From Chlorobiaceae bacterium (GTDB lineage Bacteria; Bacteroidota; Chlorobiia; Chlorobiales; Chlorobiaceae): 64,000 bases of DNA. Under the pieces are notes generated by a model. That model was given only the letters and a program-made list of their open reading frames with translations. It was not told the origin of the DNA and searched no databases. Of the stretch, positions 44,271 through 52,613 are shown piece after piece. Position numbers and translations under genes: made by a program. The stretch covers positions 69,306 to 133,305 of the forward strand of contig JAAXWS010000006.1 in the NCBI GenBank assembly GCA_013334865.1. The letters run 5' to 3'. Every line of letters starts with the position of its first letter. Position 1 is the stretch's first letter.

Positions 44271-46085
44271 ATGATCAGCCTCCGACACAAGCTTGCCCTC
44301 GGCTTCGGCAGCCTTCTGGCCGTCATCGCCGTCATGGCGTTGCTGACGGTCCAGCAGATCGACCGGCTGGGCAACGCCGTCGACGATATCCTCAAACAGA
44401 ACTACCGGAGCGTTACGGCGAGCCAGTCGATGAAAGAGGCGCTCGAGAAGATGGACAGCGACATCCTCTTCTCCTTTACCGGCCGCCATGAGGCGAGCCT
44501 GCACAACATCAGCGAAAGCGAACGCAAGTTCAGGGAAGCCCTGTCGGTAGAGCTGGGCAACATCACCCTGCCGGGAGAGAAGGAGAAGGCCGAGCGGATA
44601 TCGGAACTGTTCGACCGGTATTCCATGGCAATGCACAGCATCATGGATGGCTCCGTAACGCCCCAAAAACGCCGGGAGACCTACTTCACGACCCTCCTGC
44701 CGCTCCTGACCGAAATCGGTATGCTCGCCCAGCAGATCCTCGACATGAACCAGGCGAACATGGACAAGGCGAACGAGGCGGCAAGGGTCATGGCCTCGTC
44801 AGCCCATAACCGGATACTTGTCGCAATCATCGCCTGCGCCGCGGTCACCATCATCTTCAGCTACCAGTCGCGCCGATGGATCCTGAACCCCATCCGCAGG
44901 CTGATCAATTCGGCGAACGAGATCAGGAACGGCAACCTGGAACTGGTGATCGAACAGGAATCGAACGATGAGATCGGGCAGCTTTCCGAGGCGTTCAACG
45001 AGATGGCTGCGACGTTGAGGAATGCCCGCAGGCGGGACGACGAAAATCTTTACCGTACCCGCAGGGCGACGCAGGAGGTGATGAACATCCTCCCGACACC
45101 GATAGCAATCTTCGACCGGGAAGGCCGGGTCGAAGTCGCCACACAATCGGCGGCAAGGATATTCGGCCTGAAGCCGGGAACCGGAGCCGGCTGCCTCGAC
45201 TACCCGTGGCTGCCCGGACTGCTTCAGCGGGCCGCAATCGATGGACGGGCGGTAGAATCCGGGGAGAACGGGTACATCCAGAAATTCATCGACAACCGGG
45301 AATACTTTTTCATGCCGGCGGCTGTACCGATCCCGCCCCTTCCCGATGCGGATGGATCGACTGGCACGGTACTGCTCCTCTACGACATGACGCAGGTCCA
45401 TGAACAGAAAGAGCTGAAGCGGGATGTCGTCGCTACAGTCTCGCACCAGCTGCGCACGCCGCTTACCTCCATGAGGATGGCCATCCACCTGCTGCTCGAA
45501 CAACGGATCGGCCCGCTGAACGACAAACAGCGGGAGCTCCTCCGCGCAGCCGGGGAGGAGAGCGACCGACTTGCCGACATCCTTGACGACCTGCTCGACC
45601 TGAACCGCATCGAATCGGGAAGAGGCCGCCTGAAACGCCAGCAATGCCAGCCCGAAGCGCTGATCAGCGCCGGGATCGAACATTTCATTCCCGAAGCGAA
45701 GGCAAAGGGCATCGGGCTCATCGTCGATGTGCCGTCAGAGCTCCCGACGGTCACCGCCGACACGGCAAGCATAGGGTACGTCTTCACGAACCTCCTGTCG
45801 AACGCACTCCGCTATTCGCATGAAGGCGGGCGGATTACCGTCAGGGCGGAAGCTGAACTTTCAGGCATCAGGTTCTCCGTGGAGGACACTGGCGAAGGCA
45901 TCCCGCCGGAACACCTGAAGCGCATCTTCGACCAGTTCTACCGTGTTCCCGGCCAGGATGAGAAATCGGGTATCGGGCTGGGGCTTTCGATCGTCAGGGA
46001 GATCGTCAAGGCCCACGGGGGCACCGTCGGTGTCGAAAGCACACGAGGAAAGGGCTCCGTATTCCATTTCACGCTTCCGGCATGA
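44271..46085 (+). CDS. Sensor histidine kinase with HAMP and PAS domains (KinB-like)
   Basis: 604 residues. Two membrane helices (about 7-29 and 182-200) enclose a helical periplasmic sensor of about 150 residues, then HAMP (NPIRRLINSANEIRNG), a coiled coil, PAS (about 270-380, FDREGRVEVATQSAARIFGL), HisKA with ATVSHQLRTPLTSM and HATPase with DTGEGIPPEHLKRIFDQFYRV and GLGLSIVREIV. It should phosphorylate the sigma-54 regulator upstream. Only 13 bases separate its stop from the end of the convergent cytochrome gene. Confidence 0.93.
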   Translation: MISLRHKLALGFGSLLAVIAVMALLTVQQIDRLGNAVDDILKQNYRSVTASQSMKEALEKMDSDILFSFTGRHEASLHNISESERKFREALSVELGNITLPGEKEKAERISELFDRYSMAMHSIMDGSVTPQKRRETYFTTLLPLLTEIGMLAQQILDMNQANMDKANEAARVMASSAHNRILVAIIACAAVTIIFSYQSRRWILNPIRRLINSANEIRNGNLELVIEQESNDEIGQLSEAFNEMAATLRNARRRDDENLYRTRRATQEVMNILPTPIAIFDREGRVEVATQSAARIFGLKPGTGAGCLDYPWLPGLLQRAAIDGRAVESGENGYIQKFIDNREYFFMPAAVPIPPLPDADGSTGTVLLLYDMTQVHEQKELKRDVVATVSHQLRTPLTSMRMAIHLLLEQRIGPLNDKQRELLRAAGEESDRLADILDDLLDLNRIESGRGRLKRQQCQPEALISAGIEHFIPEAKAKGIGLIVDVPSELPTVTADTASIGYVFTNLLSNALRYSHEGGRITVRAEAELSGIRFSVEDTGEGIPPEHLKRIFDQFYRVPGQDEKSGIGLGLSIVREIVKAHGGTVGVESTRGKGSVFHFTLPA

Positions 46086-46098
46086 ACATGCATACCGG

Positions 46099-47265
46099 TC
46101 AATCGTCATCGCCATGGCCCTTTCGCTGACCGCCACGGTGTTCGCCGCGATCTTCACCGCTGCCGCTCCGATGGCACCGGATGCAGTTCTGGTAATTGCC
46201 GATCCCCTCTTCCCGATGCTCGGCGGCGATCCTTGACGGCGAATGCTCATGGCAACCGTAGCAGGTGTATTTCCTGTAGTCTGCCGGATCTGTGTGGCAG
46301 GTCCGGCAGCTTGCCCGGTGTTCACCTTGCAAGGGGAAATAGCGGTTATGGTCGAATGTCGCCGGCGTCCACCGGTTCGTACCGTGGCATGTCCCGCAGC
46401 CGGCCCGGGAAACACGATGCAGTTCGTCCGAAGGCTGATCCTTGCCATGACAGCTCACGCATTGCTTCCCTGATGCCGATACCTTCGTATGGTCGAATGT
46501 TGCCGGTTTCCAGCGATTCGTGGCGTGGCACTCCCCGCATCCGGTTTGAGAAACACGATGCAGGTTGTCCGAAGGCCGATCCTGTCCATGGCAGCTCACG
46601 CATTGCTTCCCTGATGCCGATACCTTCGTATGATCGAACGTCGCAGGCTTCCAGCGGTTCGTACCATGACACTCCCCGCAACCCGACTGGCTCCGGTGGA
46701 TCTCGTCACCCGGCCTGTCGTCACGATGGCAGGTTACGCAGTTTGCCGACTGTCCCGCCTCCAGCATACCATGGTTGAACAGCACCGACGACCACTTTTC
46801 GGTGTCATGGCACTGGGCACACCGCCCGGTGACGCTGCGGTGCAGGGCATCGGCAGGCTTCTGCCTTTCATGGCAGGCATTGCAGTTGTTGCGAAGCGAA
46901 GAGGAGATAGCTTCGTGCCGGAACGCCCTGATCGCCTTCCTGGCATCGGCCCCTTTGTGATCGGTATGACATTCGGTGCATGAACCGGCCGGAAGCCCGC
47001 GATGCAGGGTAGATCCCGGCGTATTCCGGTTCAGTGGGCGTCCCGAAACCGTAAGGAGTCCGATGGTTTCCGGACGGTGGCAGCCGACGCACTGCTCGGC
47101 CCGCACGCCCCTGAAGGGAATATGGCAGCTGAGACACGACCGGGTCAGATGCCGGTGACCGCCCATGAGCGGCCCGGGATTGACCAGGATATCCGGATAG
47201 GCGAGCATGAGGGCGGCAAGGATGATCGAGAATGCCGCAAGGATGGCGAATGTCGTTTTTTTCAT
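46099..47265 (-). CDS. 14-haem c-type cytochrome with repeated modules
   Basis: 388 residues. One N-terminal signal/anchor helix (FAILAAFSIILAALMLAYP) is followed by 14 CxxCH sites (from SCLSCH to NCIRCH). Residues in the middle form two nearly identical 47-residue modules, each with a GCGECH and a QCVSCH and the spacer NRWKPATFDHTKVSASGK; the last module is diverged (GCGTCH). Extra His residues in the spacers can be sixth ligands. It would carry electrons in the periplasm, probably from the membrane cytochrome b encoded five bases upstream. The C-terminal tail is Gly/His/Asp rich. Confidence 0.93.
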   Translation of the reverse strand: MKKTTFAILAAFSIILAALMLAYPDILVNPGPLMGGHRHLTRSCLSCHIPFRGVRAEQCVGCHRPETIGLLTVSGRPLNRNTPGSTLHRGLPAGSCTECHTDHKGADARKAIRAFRHEAISSSLRNNCNACHERQKPADALHRSVTGRCAQCHDTEKWSSVLFNHGMLEAGQSANCVTCHRDDRPGDEIHRSQSGCGECHGTNRWKPATFDHTKVSASGKQCVSCHGQDRPSDNLHRVSQTGCGECHATNRWKPATFDHTKVSASGKQCVSCHGKDQPSDELHRVSRAGCGTCHGTNRWTPATFDHNRYFPLQGEHRASCRTCHTDPADYRKYTCYGCHEHSPSRIAAEHREEGIGNYQNCIRCHRSGSGEDRGEHRGGQRKGHGDDD

Positions 47266-47269
47266 ACCG

Positions 47270-47884
47270 TCATCTCCAGTTCAGGAAAAATGCTACCGAG
47301 AGCATGTGGGCAAGGGTCAGCACCACCAGGAACGAAACCAGAGGCATGTGGATGGCCCGCCACTGCTCAAGAGCTCTGACCGTCATCGAGTCCAGGATGT
47401 GCCGGATATCCGCAAGGTACTCTTCAGCCTCTACGGTATCGGGCATAGCCGACTGCTTTTTTTTCAATGCAACCTCCTCCCTGAACTTCCGGATCAGGTA
47501 CTGGCCGATGTGGCCGCTGGCGGTCACGACCATCATGAGACCGGTCGCGGCCCAGGGAAGCAGTGCGTTGAAATGGACCCCGGAATGCACCAGAACCATC
47601 AGCGTCCCCAGCCAGCCGGAGTTGCAGTGCATGCGAAGGAACGCCTTGAGCGTCCCGCTCCTGACCACCTTGTGCTTGCGGGCGGAGTATCCGAACGAGA
47701 AAATGATGAACGCGGTACCGATAGGTCCGAGGTACCTGCCGATCCACGAAAGTCCTGCGACGTGAAGGAGGTAGTCAAGCGAAAGCGATGCAACGATGAG
47801 CAGAAGGTAGGAGATCGAAAGGGGAAGGGCTCGCTGGATCAGCACGGATTGCCACATGGTCGATATCTTGTTCATTTTGATCAA
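47270..47884 (-). CDS. Membrane b-type cytochrome-like partner of the multihaem cytochrome
   Basis: 204 residues with four to five helices. Paired His residues in helices (LRMHCNSGWLG; LVHSGVHFNALL; AIHMPLVSF; LTLAHMLSV) fit two b haems. There is a cytosolic loop with a basic stretch (REEVALKKKQ). The gene starts the pair and its promoter region contains one of the four 11-base box arrays. A quinol-to-cytochrome c step is likely (inference). Confidence 0.8.
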   Translation of the reverse strand: MIKMNKISTMWQSVLIQRALPLSISYLLLIVASLSLDYLLHVAGLSWIGRYLGPIGTAFIIFSFGYSARKHKVVRSGTLKAFLRMHCNSGWLGTLMVLVHSGVHFNALLPWAATGLMMVVTASGHIGQYLIRKFREEVALKKKQSAMPDTVEAEEYLADIRHILDSMTVRALEQWRAIHMPLVSFLVVLTLAHMLSVAFFLNWR

Positions 47885-47910
47885 TCAAAGCAAAAAGATA
47901 TCAGTGCAGG

Positions 47911-47950
47911 CTTAAACGAGCCTGAAACGGAGATTAAAAAACGCTTAATT
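47911..47950 (-). promoter_or_regulatory. Four-box array (site 1), PmrA/QseB-type
   Basis: On the plus strand the boxes CTTAAAC, CTGAAAC, ATTAAAA and CTTAATT begin at 47911, 47922, 47933 and 47944, exactly 11 bases apart. They end 27 bases before the start of the cytochrome b gene and overlap the end of the kinase gene. Direct repeats with helical phasing are typical of OmpR-family regulators; the PmrA box (CTTAAT-N5-CTTAAT) has the same spacing. Confidence 0.75.
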
Positions 47951-49369
47951 ATTCGCAGGCGGAAAGGTCATCAGGAAAGTGGTGCCATGGCATTCACGGC
48001 TCCTGACCGAGACGGTGATCCCCTGCAGGTCGGCGAGCTTCCTGACGATCGAAAGTCCCAGTCCGAACCCCCCGGTATTCGAACTCCTCGATTCGTCAAC
48101 CCGGTAGAACCGATCGAACACATAGTGAAGCTTCTCAGCGGGGATGCCGATTCCGTAGTCCGTAATGGCACAGACCGGGTGACCGTCCCTGCTGCCGCAC
48201 CATATCTCAACGACCGAACCTTCCGGAGAGTATTTTATCGCGTTGGAGATCAGGTTCTCGAGCATGATCTCAAGCATGGCGGGGTTCACCGCGACCGATC
48301 CGGAAGCCATGCGCTCTATCCTGAGCGTAATGTTCCTGGCGACGGCCATCGGTTCCATCCGATCGATGAGGGACTGCAGTATGCCGGCCAGCCCGATCTG
48401 AGCGATCTGAGGGTTCACATTATCGTTTTCGTAACGCGCCAGCATCAGCAACTGGTCGATAAGGCGCGCCATCCGGTTCAGTTCATCAAGGCAGTAGCGG
48501 ATCCGCTCTTCGTAATGGGCCACATCACGCGGCTTGCGCACCAGAACGTCGAGAGTCCCCTTCACGACGGCAAGCGGGGTCTTGAGCTCATGGGAAGCGT
48601 CGGCGGTGAACTGTTTTTCACGCCGGAAAGCATACTGGAGACGGTCGAGCAGGCCGTTGATCGTCGAGCCGAGCCGGTACAACTCGTCACGTTGGCGAGG
48701 CAGGAGAAGGCGACGGTCAAGGCTCTCCTGGGTAATGGTCTCAGCCATCGAGATGACCTCTTCGACCGGCTGGATGCTCCGCCCCGCGATGAGGCGGGTA
48801 AGTCCGAACAGGATGACGATGATGACCGGGAACGAGACTATGACGATGTACTTGAGGTCCCGGAGCACGATCATGGCGCTTTTGAGGGGCACGGCCACGA
48901 TCAGGTACCCCTCGATGGTTCCCTTGCGGTCGACCAGCGGCACCTGCACCTGTCGCATCGTCGATGCGCCGAGGGTGGTGTTGAAAAAACGGACGCCGGA
49001 ATAGGATGGTTCGAACGAAAGGACGTTCCGTGCGAGGTTCGTCGTCTTGCTGACGACCTGCCCCGTGCTGTCCACCAGCTGGACGAATTCCGGATCGATA
49101 TCGGCAATTTTCCTGATCCTGTGCGTTTCACTCCGGCGATCGCCTCTTGCCTCGTCGAGGCCGATCTCCTTGAGGCTGGTGAACTCGCAGACATCATGGC
49201 TCTTGACATGGGCGTCAGAGAGCGTTTCGGTGACCTCATGGCGAAGCTCCTCGTCGAAATGTCGGTAGACGACTCTGTCGACCGTGACGAAAATAACGAC
49301 GAACACAAGGGCCATGAGCACCGCCGTTGCGCCGGTATAGTAGAGCGCCATGCGGTTGCGCAGGCTCAT
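47945..49369 (-). CDS. Sensor histidine kinase, QseC/PmrB-like
   Basis: 474 residues from ATG 49369 (MSLRNRMALYYTG), a typical start for the family; a GTG at 49432 that overlaps the regulator stop (GTGA) is an alternative, and the track start at 49501 is too early. Two membrane helices enclose a periplasmic domain of about 130 residues, then HAMP, HisKA with ADASHELKTPLAVVKG and HATPase with DYGIGIPAEKLHYVFDRFYRV and GLGLSIVRKL. It is encoded directly after its response regulator. Confidence 0.92.
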   Translation of the reverse strand: MSLRNRMALYYTGATAVLMALVFVVIFVTVDRVVYRHFDEELRHEVTETLSDAHVKSHDVCEFTSLKEIGLDEARGDRRSETHRIRKIADIDPEFVQLVDSTGQVVSKTTNLARNVLSFEPSYSGVRFFNTTLGASTMRQVQVPLVDRKGTIEGYLIVAVPLKSAMIVLRDLKYIVIVSFPVIIVILFGLTRLIAGRSIQPVEEVISMAETITQESLDRRLLLPRQRDELYRLGSTINGLLDRLQYAFRREKQFTADASHELKTPLAVVKGTLDVLVRKPRDVAHYEERIRYCLDELNRMARLIDQLLMLARYENDNVNPQIAQIGLAGILQSLIDRMEPMAVARNITLRIERMASGSVAVNPAMLEIMLENLISNAIKYSPEGSVVEIWCGSRDGHPVCAITDYGIGIPAEKLHYVFDRFYRVDESRSSNTGGFGLGLSIVRKLADLQGITVSVRSRECHGTTFLMTFPPANN

Positions 49370-49428
49370 GGAAGGAAACGGGGCCGACTGTGTTCTTCCT
49401 GCCACCCCTGCCTTGTCATAACGATTGA

Positions 49429-50112
49429 TCACTCGGCGCTTTTGGCTGCATCCCGCACGATATAGCCGATCCCCCTGATCGTCTGGATCAGGTTGTCGCA
49501 CCCTGCGGCCTCTAGCTTCCTGCGGAGGAAATTGATGTAGACGTCGATGACCGATGTATCGGAATAGAACTGGATGTCCCAGACATGTTCGATGATGCGG
49601 CTTCTGGAACAGGGACGGTCCTTGTTGCGGACAAGGTACTCGAGCAGGGCGAACTCCTTTGGCGTGAGCGTCAGCTCGTTGCCGTTGCAGACCGCCTGGT
49701 GGGTCACAGGATTGATGGAAAGCGGCCCTGCGGAGACGGAATCGCCGTCATGACTGGCGCCCCTGAGCTGCACCCTGATTCTGGCGAGGACCTCCTCGAA
49801 TTCGAACGGCTTCCTGATATAATCGTTGGCACCGCTCTCAAGCCCGAAAACGACGTCTTCGAGCGTGTCACGGGCCGTCAGGAAAATTACGGGGACATTG
49901 CCACCCGCCTGCCGGATGTGACGGCATACCTCGATGCCGCTCAGCGCCGGGACCATCCAGTCGATCAGGATGAGGTCATATTCGTTGGTCATGGCCATGT
50001 CCAGTCCGATCCTGCCGTCGTAAGCCACGTCAACGGCAAAACACTCCTCTTCGAGCCCCTCCTTGAGAAACCTGGCAATCCCGGGCTCGTCTTCTATAAT
50101 GAGTAATCTCAT
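49429..50112 (-). CDS. OmpR-family response regulator, QseB/PmrA-like
   Basis: 227 residues. The receiver is complete (acidic pair LLIIEDEPGIARFL, phospho-Asp in LILIDWMVPALSG, Thr in VIFLTARDT, Lys in DYIRKPF), with a winged-helix DNA-binding domain (LTPKEFALLEYLVRNKD; VIDVYINFLRRKLE; TIRGIGYIV). The neighbours suggest that it controls the cytochrome and Lcl/FISUMP genes through the four 11-base box arrays, one of which sits in front of its own operon (autoregulation). It lies 11 bases after the DUF4405 gene. Confidence 0.93.
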   Translation of the reverse strand: MRLLIIEDEPGIARFLKEGLEEECFAVDVAYDGRIGLDMAMTNEYDLILIDWMVPALSGIEVCRHIRQAGGNVPVIFLTARDTLEDVVFGLESGANDYIRKPFEFEEVLARIRVQLRGASHDGDSVSAGPLSINPVTHQAVCNGNELTLTPKEFALLEYLVRNKDRPCSRSRIIEHVWDIQFYSDTSVIDVYINFLRRKLEAAGCDNLIQTIRGIGYIVRDAAKSAE

Positions 50113-50123
50113 ACAGCATCGGG

Positions 50124-50651
50124 TTAATGAGCTTCAGCATCCTCACCCTGTCCGCCAAGAACTGCGCCGAGTACCTCGCCGCCCTCCTTGCCGTTCATCC
50201 GGGCGATTTCCGCAATGCTCCGGGACGGGTCTTCGACCTTGATGCCTCGTGCCCCAAGGCGTGCGACCAGCTCTGCGGACGGCGCCTTCACCACGAGGGC
50301 CACGGTCGCAAGCGGTGCGGACTCGAGGGCATGGGCAGCCGCCTTGCCGGCCCGCTTGCCCCCTGCCTCTTCATCTTCGCCGAACACCGGCAGCATGGAC
50401 GCTACGGCGACGGCCAGAGCCAGCCCCATCACGGCCAGGGCAGGTTTCCTGGAAAAATATGCGGTAAATGGCTTCCTGTTCGACAGCGCATGCAGGGTGA
50501 TGCCGCCAAGGAGCAGCCAGCTGAGCCAGCGGTGCACCGGCTCTACTGCACCGATTTCAATATCAAAAAAAATCAGGATACCTGTGACTGCAGAAATCAC
50601 AAAAGATCCGATGGCAATCGGTGTCGCCCACGTTTTCAGGGATGTGCTCAT
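50124..50651 (-). CDS. DUF4405-type membrane cytochrome b-like protein
   Basis: 175 residues. Three membrane helices with His residues in PVHRWLSWLLLGGITLHALSNRKPF, the DUF4405 signature. The C-terminal 80 residues form a soluble domain ending with GIKVEDPSRSIAEIARMNGKEGG, as seen in this family. DUF4405 proteins are likely b-type cytochromes or flavinylation-linked electron carriers. It is the first gene of an operon with the response regulator and kinase. Confidence 0.8.
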   Translation of the reverse strand: MSTSLKTWATPIAIGSFVISAVTGILIFFDIEIGAVEPVHRWLSWLLLGGITLHALSNRKPFTAYFSRKPALAVMGLALAVAVASMLPVFGEDEEAGGKRAGKAAAHALESAPLATVALVVKAPSAELVARLGARGIKVEDPSRSIAEIARMNGKEGGEVLGAVLGGQGEDAEAH

Positions 50652-50713
50652 AGTGTCCGGGAGTTATTTTGAAGCAATACGTTTCTTGCAACAGATAAAG
50701 TAGTCCCGTAACG

Positions 50714-50753
50714 ATTAAACAAAGCTTAGCCGCGGATTAAATTTCGGTTAAAA
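50714..50753 (-). promoter_or_regulatory. Four-box array (site 2) upstream of the DUF4405-regulator-kinase operon
   Basis: Boxes ATTAAAC, CTTAGCC, ATTAAAT and GTTAAAA begin at 50714, 50725, 50736 and 50747, exactly 11 bases apart. They end 62 bases before the DUF4405 start codon, fitting an activator position and suggesting autoregulation. Confidence 0.75.
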
Positions 50754-50870
50754 TTCCATATCGATACGTGTTCCGGATCCGACAAAAGTTCCCGACGATT
50801 TGGACTGGAAAGATCGACGGGAGGTATCGGACCCTGGGATACGAAACCATCCCGTTGCTCTTCTCCCCCG

Positions 50871-51398
50871 TCAAAATGTCCTGACCGGGCGAACGTTGTT
50901 GTACTCGAGTTTGTAGCCGAGATTGTGGTTCCCGGTGCGGAAGCTAAGGTCCCAGGCATCGTTCCTGTCGCTTTCAGTGGAAGACCAGTAGTAGTGGCGT
51001 TCCTTGAAACCACCGATAGCAAACCTGTTCTCATAAAACCTGTCAAGCTCATCCTTGCTCGGAAGCCTCCAGTCATCGTGTCCGCCCCCACGATACTCCG
51101 TGCAGGACTTGACGGCTTTTGCCCAACTGGCTGGAGCGATATCCTCTCCGGCAGCGATGAGCCCATGGACCTGGCCGGCCACATAACCGCGGTCGCTTTT
51201 CCTGAAGATGTAGGCAACCTTTCCCCCGCCATAAGTATCGCCGACATTGAGTGTGGCCTGCGAACCGGCACCCGCAGCCACCGCATCGGCAGCGTAAGCT
51301 GAGGAGATACCGAACGGGACGATGACTGAGCAGAAGAGCGCGAATCCGGCAAGTGCCTTTCGTGCTCGGGATACTGAAAGGTTTTTCGATCTTTGCAT
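50871..51398 (-). CDS. Secreted Lcl-domain (DUF1566) protein
   Basis: 175 residues from ATG 51398, with a perfect AAGGAG eight bases upstream. Signal peptide: ALAGFALFCSVIVPFGISSAYA. The C-terminal Lcl/DUF1566 domain has the usual landmarks DDWRLPSKDELDRFYENR, YYWSSTESDRNDAW and NNVRPVRTF. These domains share the C-type-lectin/formylglycine-enzyme-like fold and are usually surface exposed. A four-box array lies 187 bases upstream. Confidence 0.85.
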   Translation of the reverse strand: MQRSKNLSVSRARKALAGFALFCSVIVPFGISSAYAADAVAAGAGSQATLNVGDTYGGGKVAYIFRKSDRGYVAGQVHGLIAAGEDIAPASWAKAVKSCTEYRGGGHDDWRLPSKDELDRFYENRFAIGGFKERHYYWSSTESDRNDAWDLSFRTGNHNLGYKLEYNNVRPVRTF

Positions 51399-51584
51399 GA
51401 GATTTCTCCTTTTGTGAAGTTTAAGGTTATGAACATCCGGTGAAGTTAACGGCCGCATCGGCGGCCATCTCGCAGCACAACGCGGGCTGGTCGTTGCTGA
51501 AACGACCATGCATCACTTCCGACAGCTGATTCGGCCGATCATTGATGCATTCCAGGCCTGCTTCAACAATAATAGCAAGCCTCT

Positions 51585-51624
51585 CTTAAACCCGTCTTAA
51601 CGATCGTTAAAACTTTCCTTAAAA
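51585..51624 (-). promoter_or_regulatory. Four-box array (site 3) upstream of the Lcl gene
   Basis: Boxes CTTAAAC, CTTAACG, GTTAAAA and CTTAAAA begin at 51585, 51596, 51606 and 51618, spacings 11, 10 and 12. It is a slightly looser version of the arrays at 47.9 and 50.7 kb. Its last box touches the T run of the terminator of the upstream membrane gene. Confidence 0.7.
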
Positions 51625-51649
51625 AAGAATCCGGACCATATCCGGATTC
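51621..51649 (-). terminator. Rho-independent terminator of the ECF sigma operon
   Basis: On the minus strand GAATCCGGA-TATGG-TCCGGATTC is a 9-bp stem followed by six T residues, about 150 bases after the stop of the ECF-linked membrane gene. Confidence 0.85.
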
Positions 51650-51798
51650 AACAAAAGGGTATCCCCTGCTCCCAACGGGTTTTCTCGTGAAAGCGACCAT
51701 CGGCATCCCGGGGGAGGCCGGGGGGAGCATACGAAGAGGGGCTGTTACTGGCGGAGGTGCGCTGGCGGTCCGGGAACTTGAAGCAGCATAAGCAGTCG

Positions 51799-52602
51799 CT
51801 ATCGCGACAGGGCCGGAACATCCTTGCGGACGGTGTCGGCAGAGGTTGCCGCTGCGCCTGCCGCAGGAACAAGACGCTTGTTGAACTTCTTTTCCCAAGC
51901 CTGGATCGAAGATGCCCTGAACTCGAGCTGACCGGTCTTCAAGCCGGTGATCTTGATGTACTTGCCCGGGAGTATCCGGGTACCCGGATTTACGTCGGTA
52001 TCGGCGATGTCAACCGACCATATCCGCTTCTTGTAGTCCATCACGACCAGAACATTCCGGGACCCGTCAAGGCGGATCACCTTCCCCCCGAGCCATCCCT
52101 TGCGGGCCTGGGTCCACCGCTGCTCGTTCGCATAAACCAGATGGTCGTAACCCCGGACATTCTCGATGAGGTAGCGGTGGATGATCTGGCCGACATCGAA
52201 GAGGTTCATGAAACCACTGAGGGCAAGGCTGAGCAACAGCGAACCGCCGATCACCCGAAGCGTCGGATAGCGATACCCTTTCCTGGTGTGCCTGACCCCG
52301 TAGTAAGCGACGAGTGTAAAGAGCAGGAGGGCGGTTAACCAGAGGTACGGGATGCTGTCTATGATATCTTCAACAAGAGGCTGCTGGGCGAGGAAGCGGG
52401 TTATCCTTGCCTGATCGACCAGGAAATCATGGTCGAGGAACACGTACATGGCGGTAGCCATGGAAAGGCTTCCGGTGATGACCGATATGACGGCCAGGGT
52501 CCAGAAAACACCACGCCTCAGAAGGAAGTGCCAACGGGGGATCGGGACAACCTTTCTCTTTTCGATTTCATCGAGTATCAAATCAGGACTGAACTGTACC
52601 AT
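51799..52602 (-). CDS. Membrane protein encoded with the ECF sigma factor
   Basis: 267 residues. The N-terminal segment DLILDEIEKRKVVPIPRWHFLLRRGVFW is cytosolic and basic, followed by three membrane helices and a C-terminal periplasmic beta-rich domain (GGKVIRLDGSRNVLVVMDYKKR; ILPGKYIKITG). It begins 11 bases after the sigma factor stop, the common position for an anti-sigma factor, but it lacks a zinc anti-sigma motif. It may be a membrane-bound sensor or anti-sigma partner of unknown type. Confidence 0.65.
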   Translation of the reverse strand: MVQFSPDLILDEIEKRKVVPIPRWHFLLRRGVFWTLAVISVITGSLSMATAMYVFLDHDFLVDQARITRFLAQQPLVEDIIDSIPYLWLTALLLFTLVAYYGVRHTRKGYRYPTLRVIGGSLLLSLALSGFMNLFDVGQIIHRYLIENVRGYDHLVYANEQRWTQARKGWLGGKVIRLDGSRNVLVVMDYKKRIWSVDIADTDVNPGTRILPGKYIKITGLKTGQLEFRASSIQAWEKKFNKRLVPAAGAAATSADTVRKDVPALSR

Positions 52603-52613
52603 TCGTGCTACTG

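Larger units (their letters stand above)
51399..51798. other. Non-coding region between the Lcl gene and the ECF-linked membrane gene
   Basis: 400 bases on the 5' side of the Lcl gene. It holds a four-box array and a terminator; no gene was recognised. Short ORFs at 51563..51898 and 51648..51872 (-) overlap the end of the next gene and have no motifs. Confidence 0.6.

Noticed and set aside
47207-49465. 752-residue plus-strand ORF over the cytochrome b and kinase genes
   Set aside because: Antisense to two recognisable genes; no domain.
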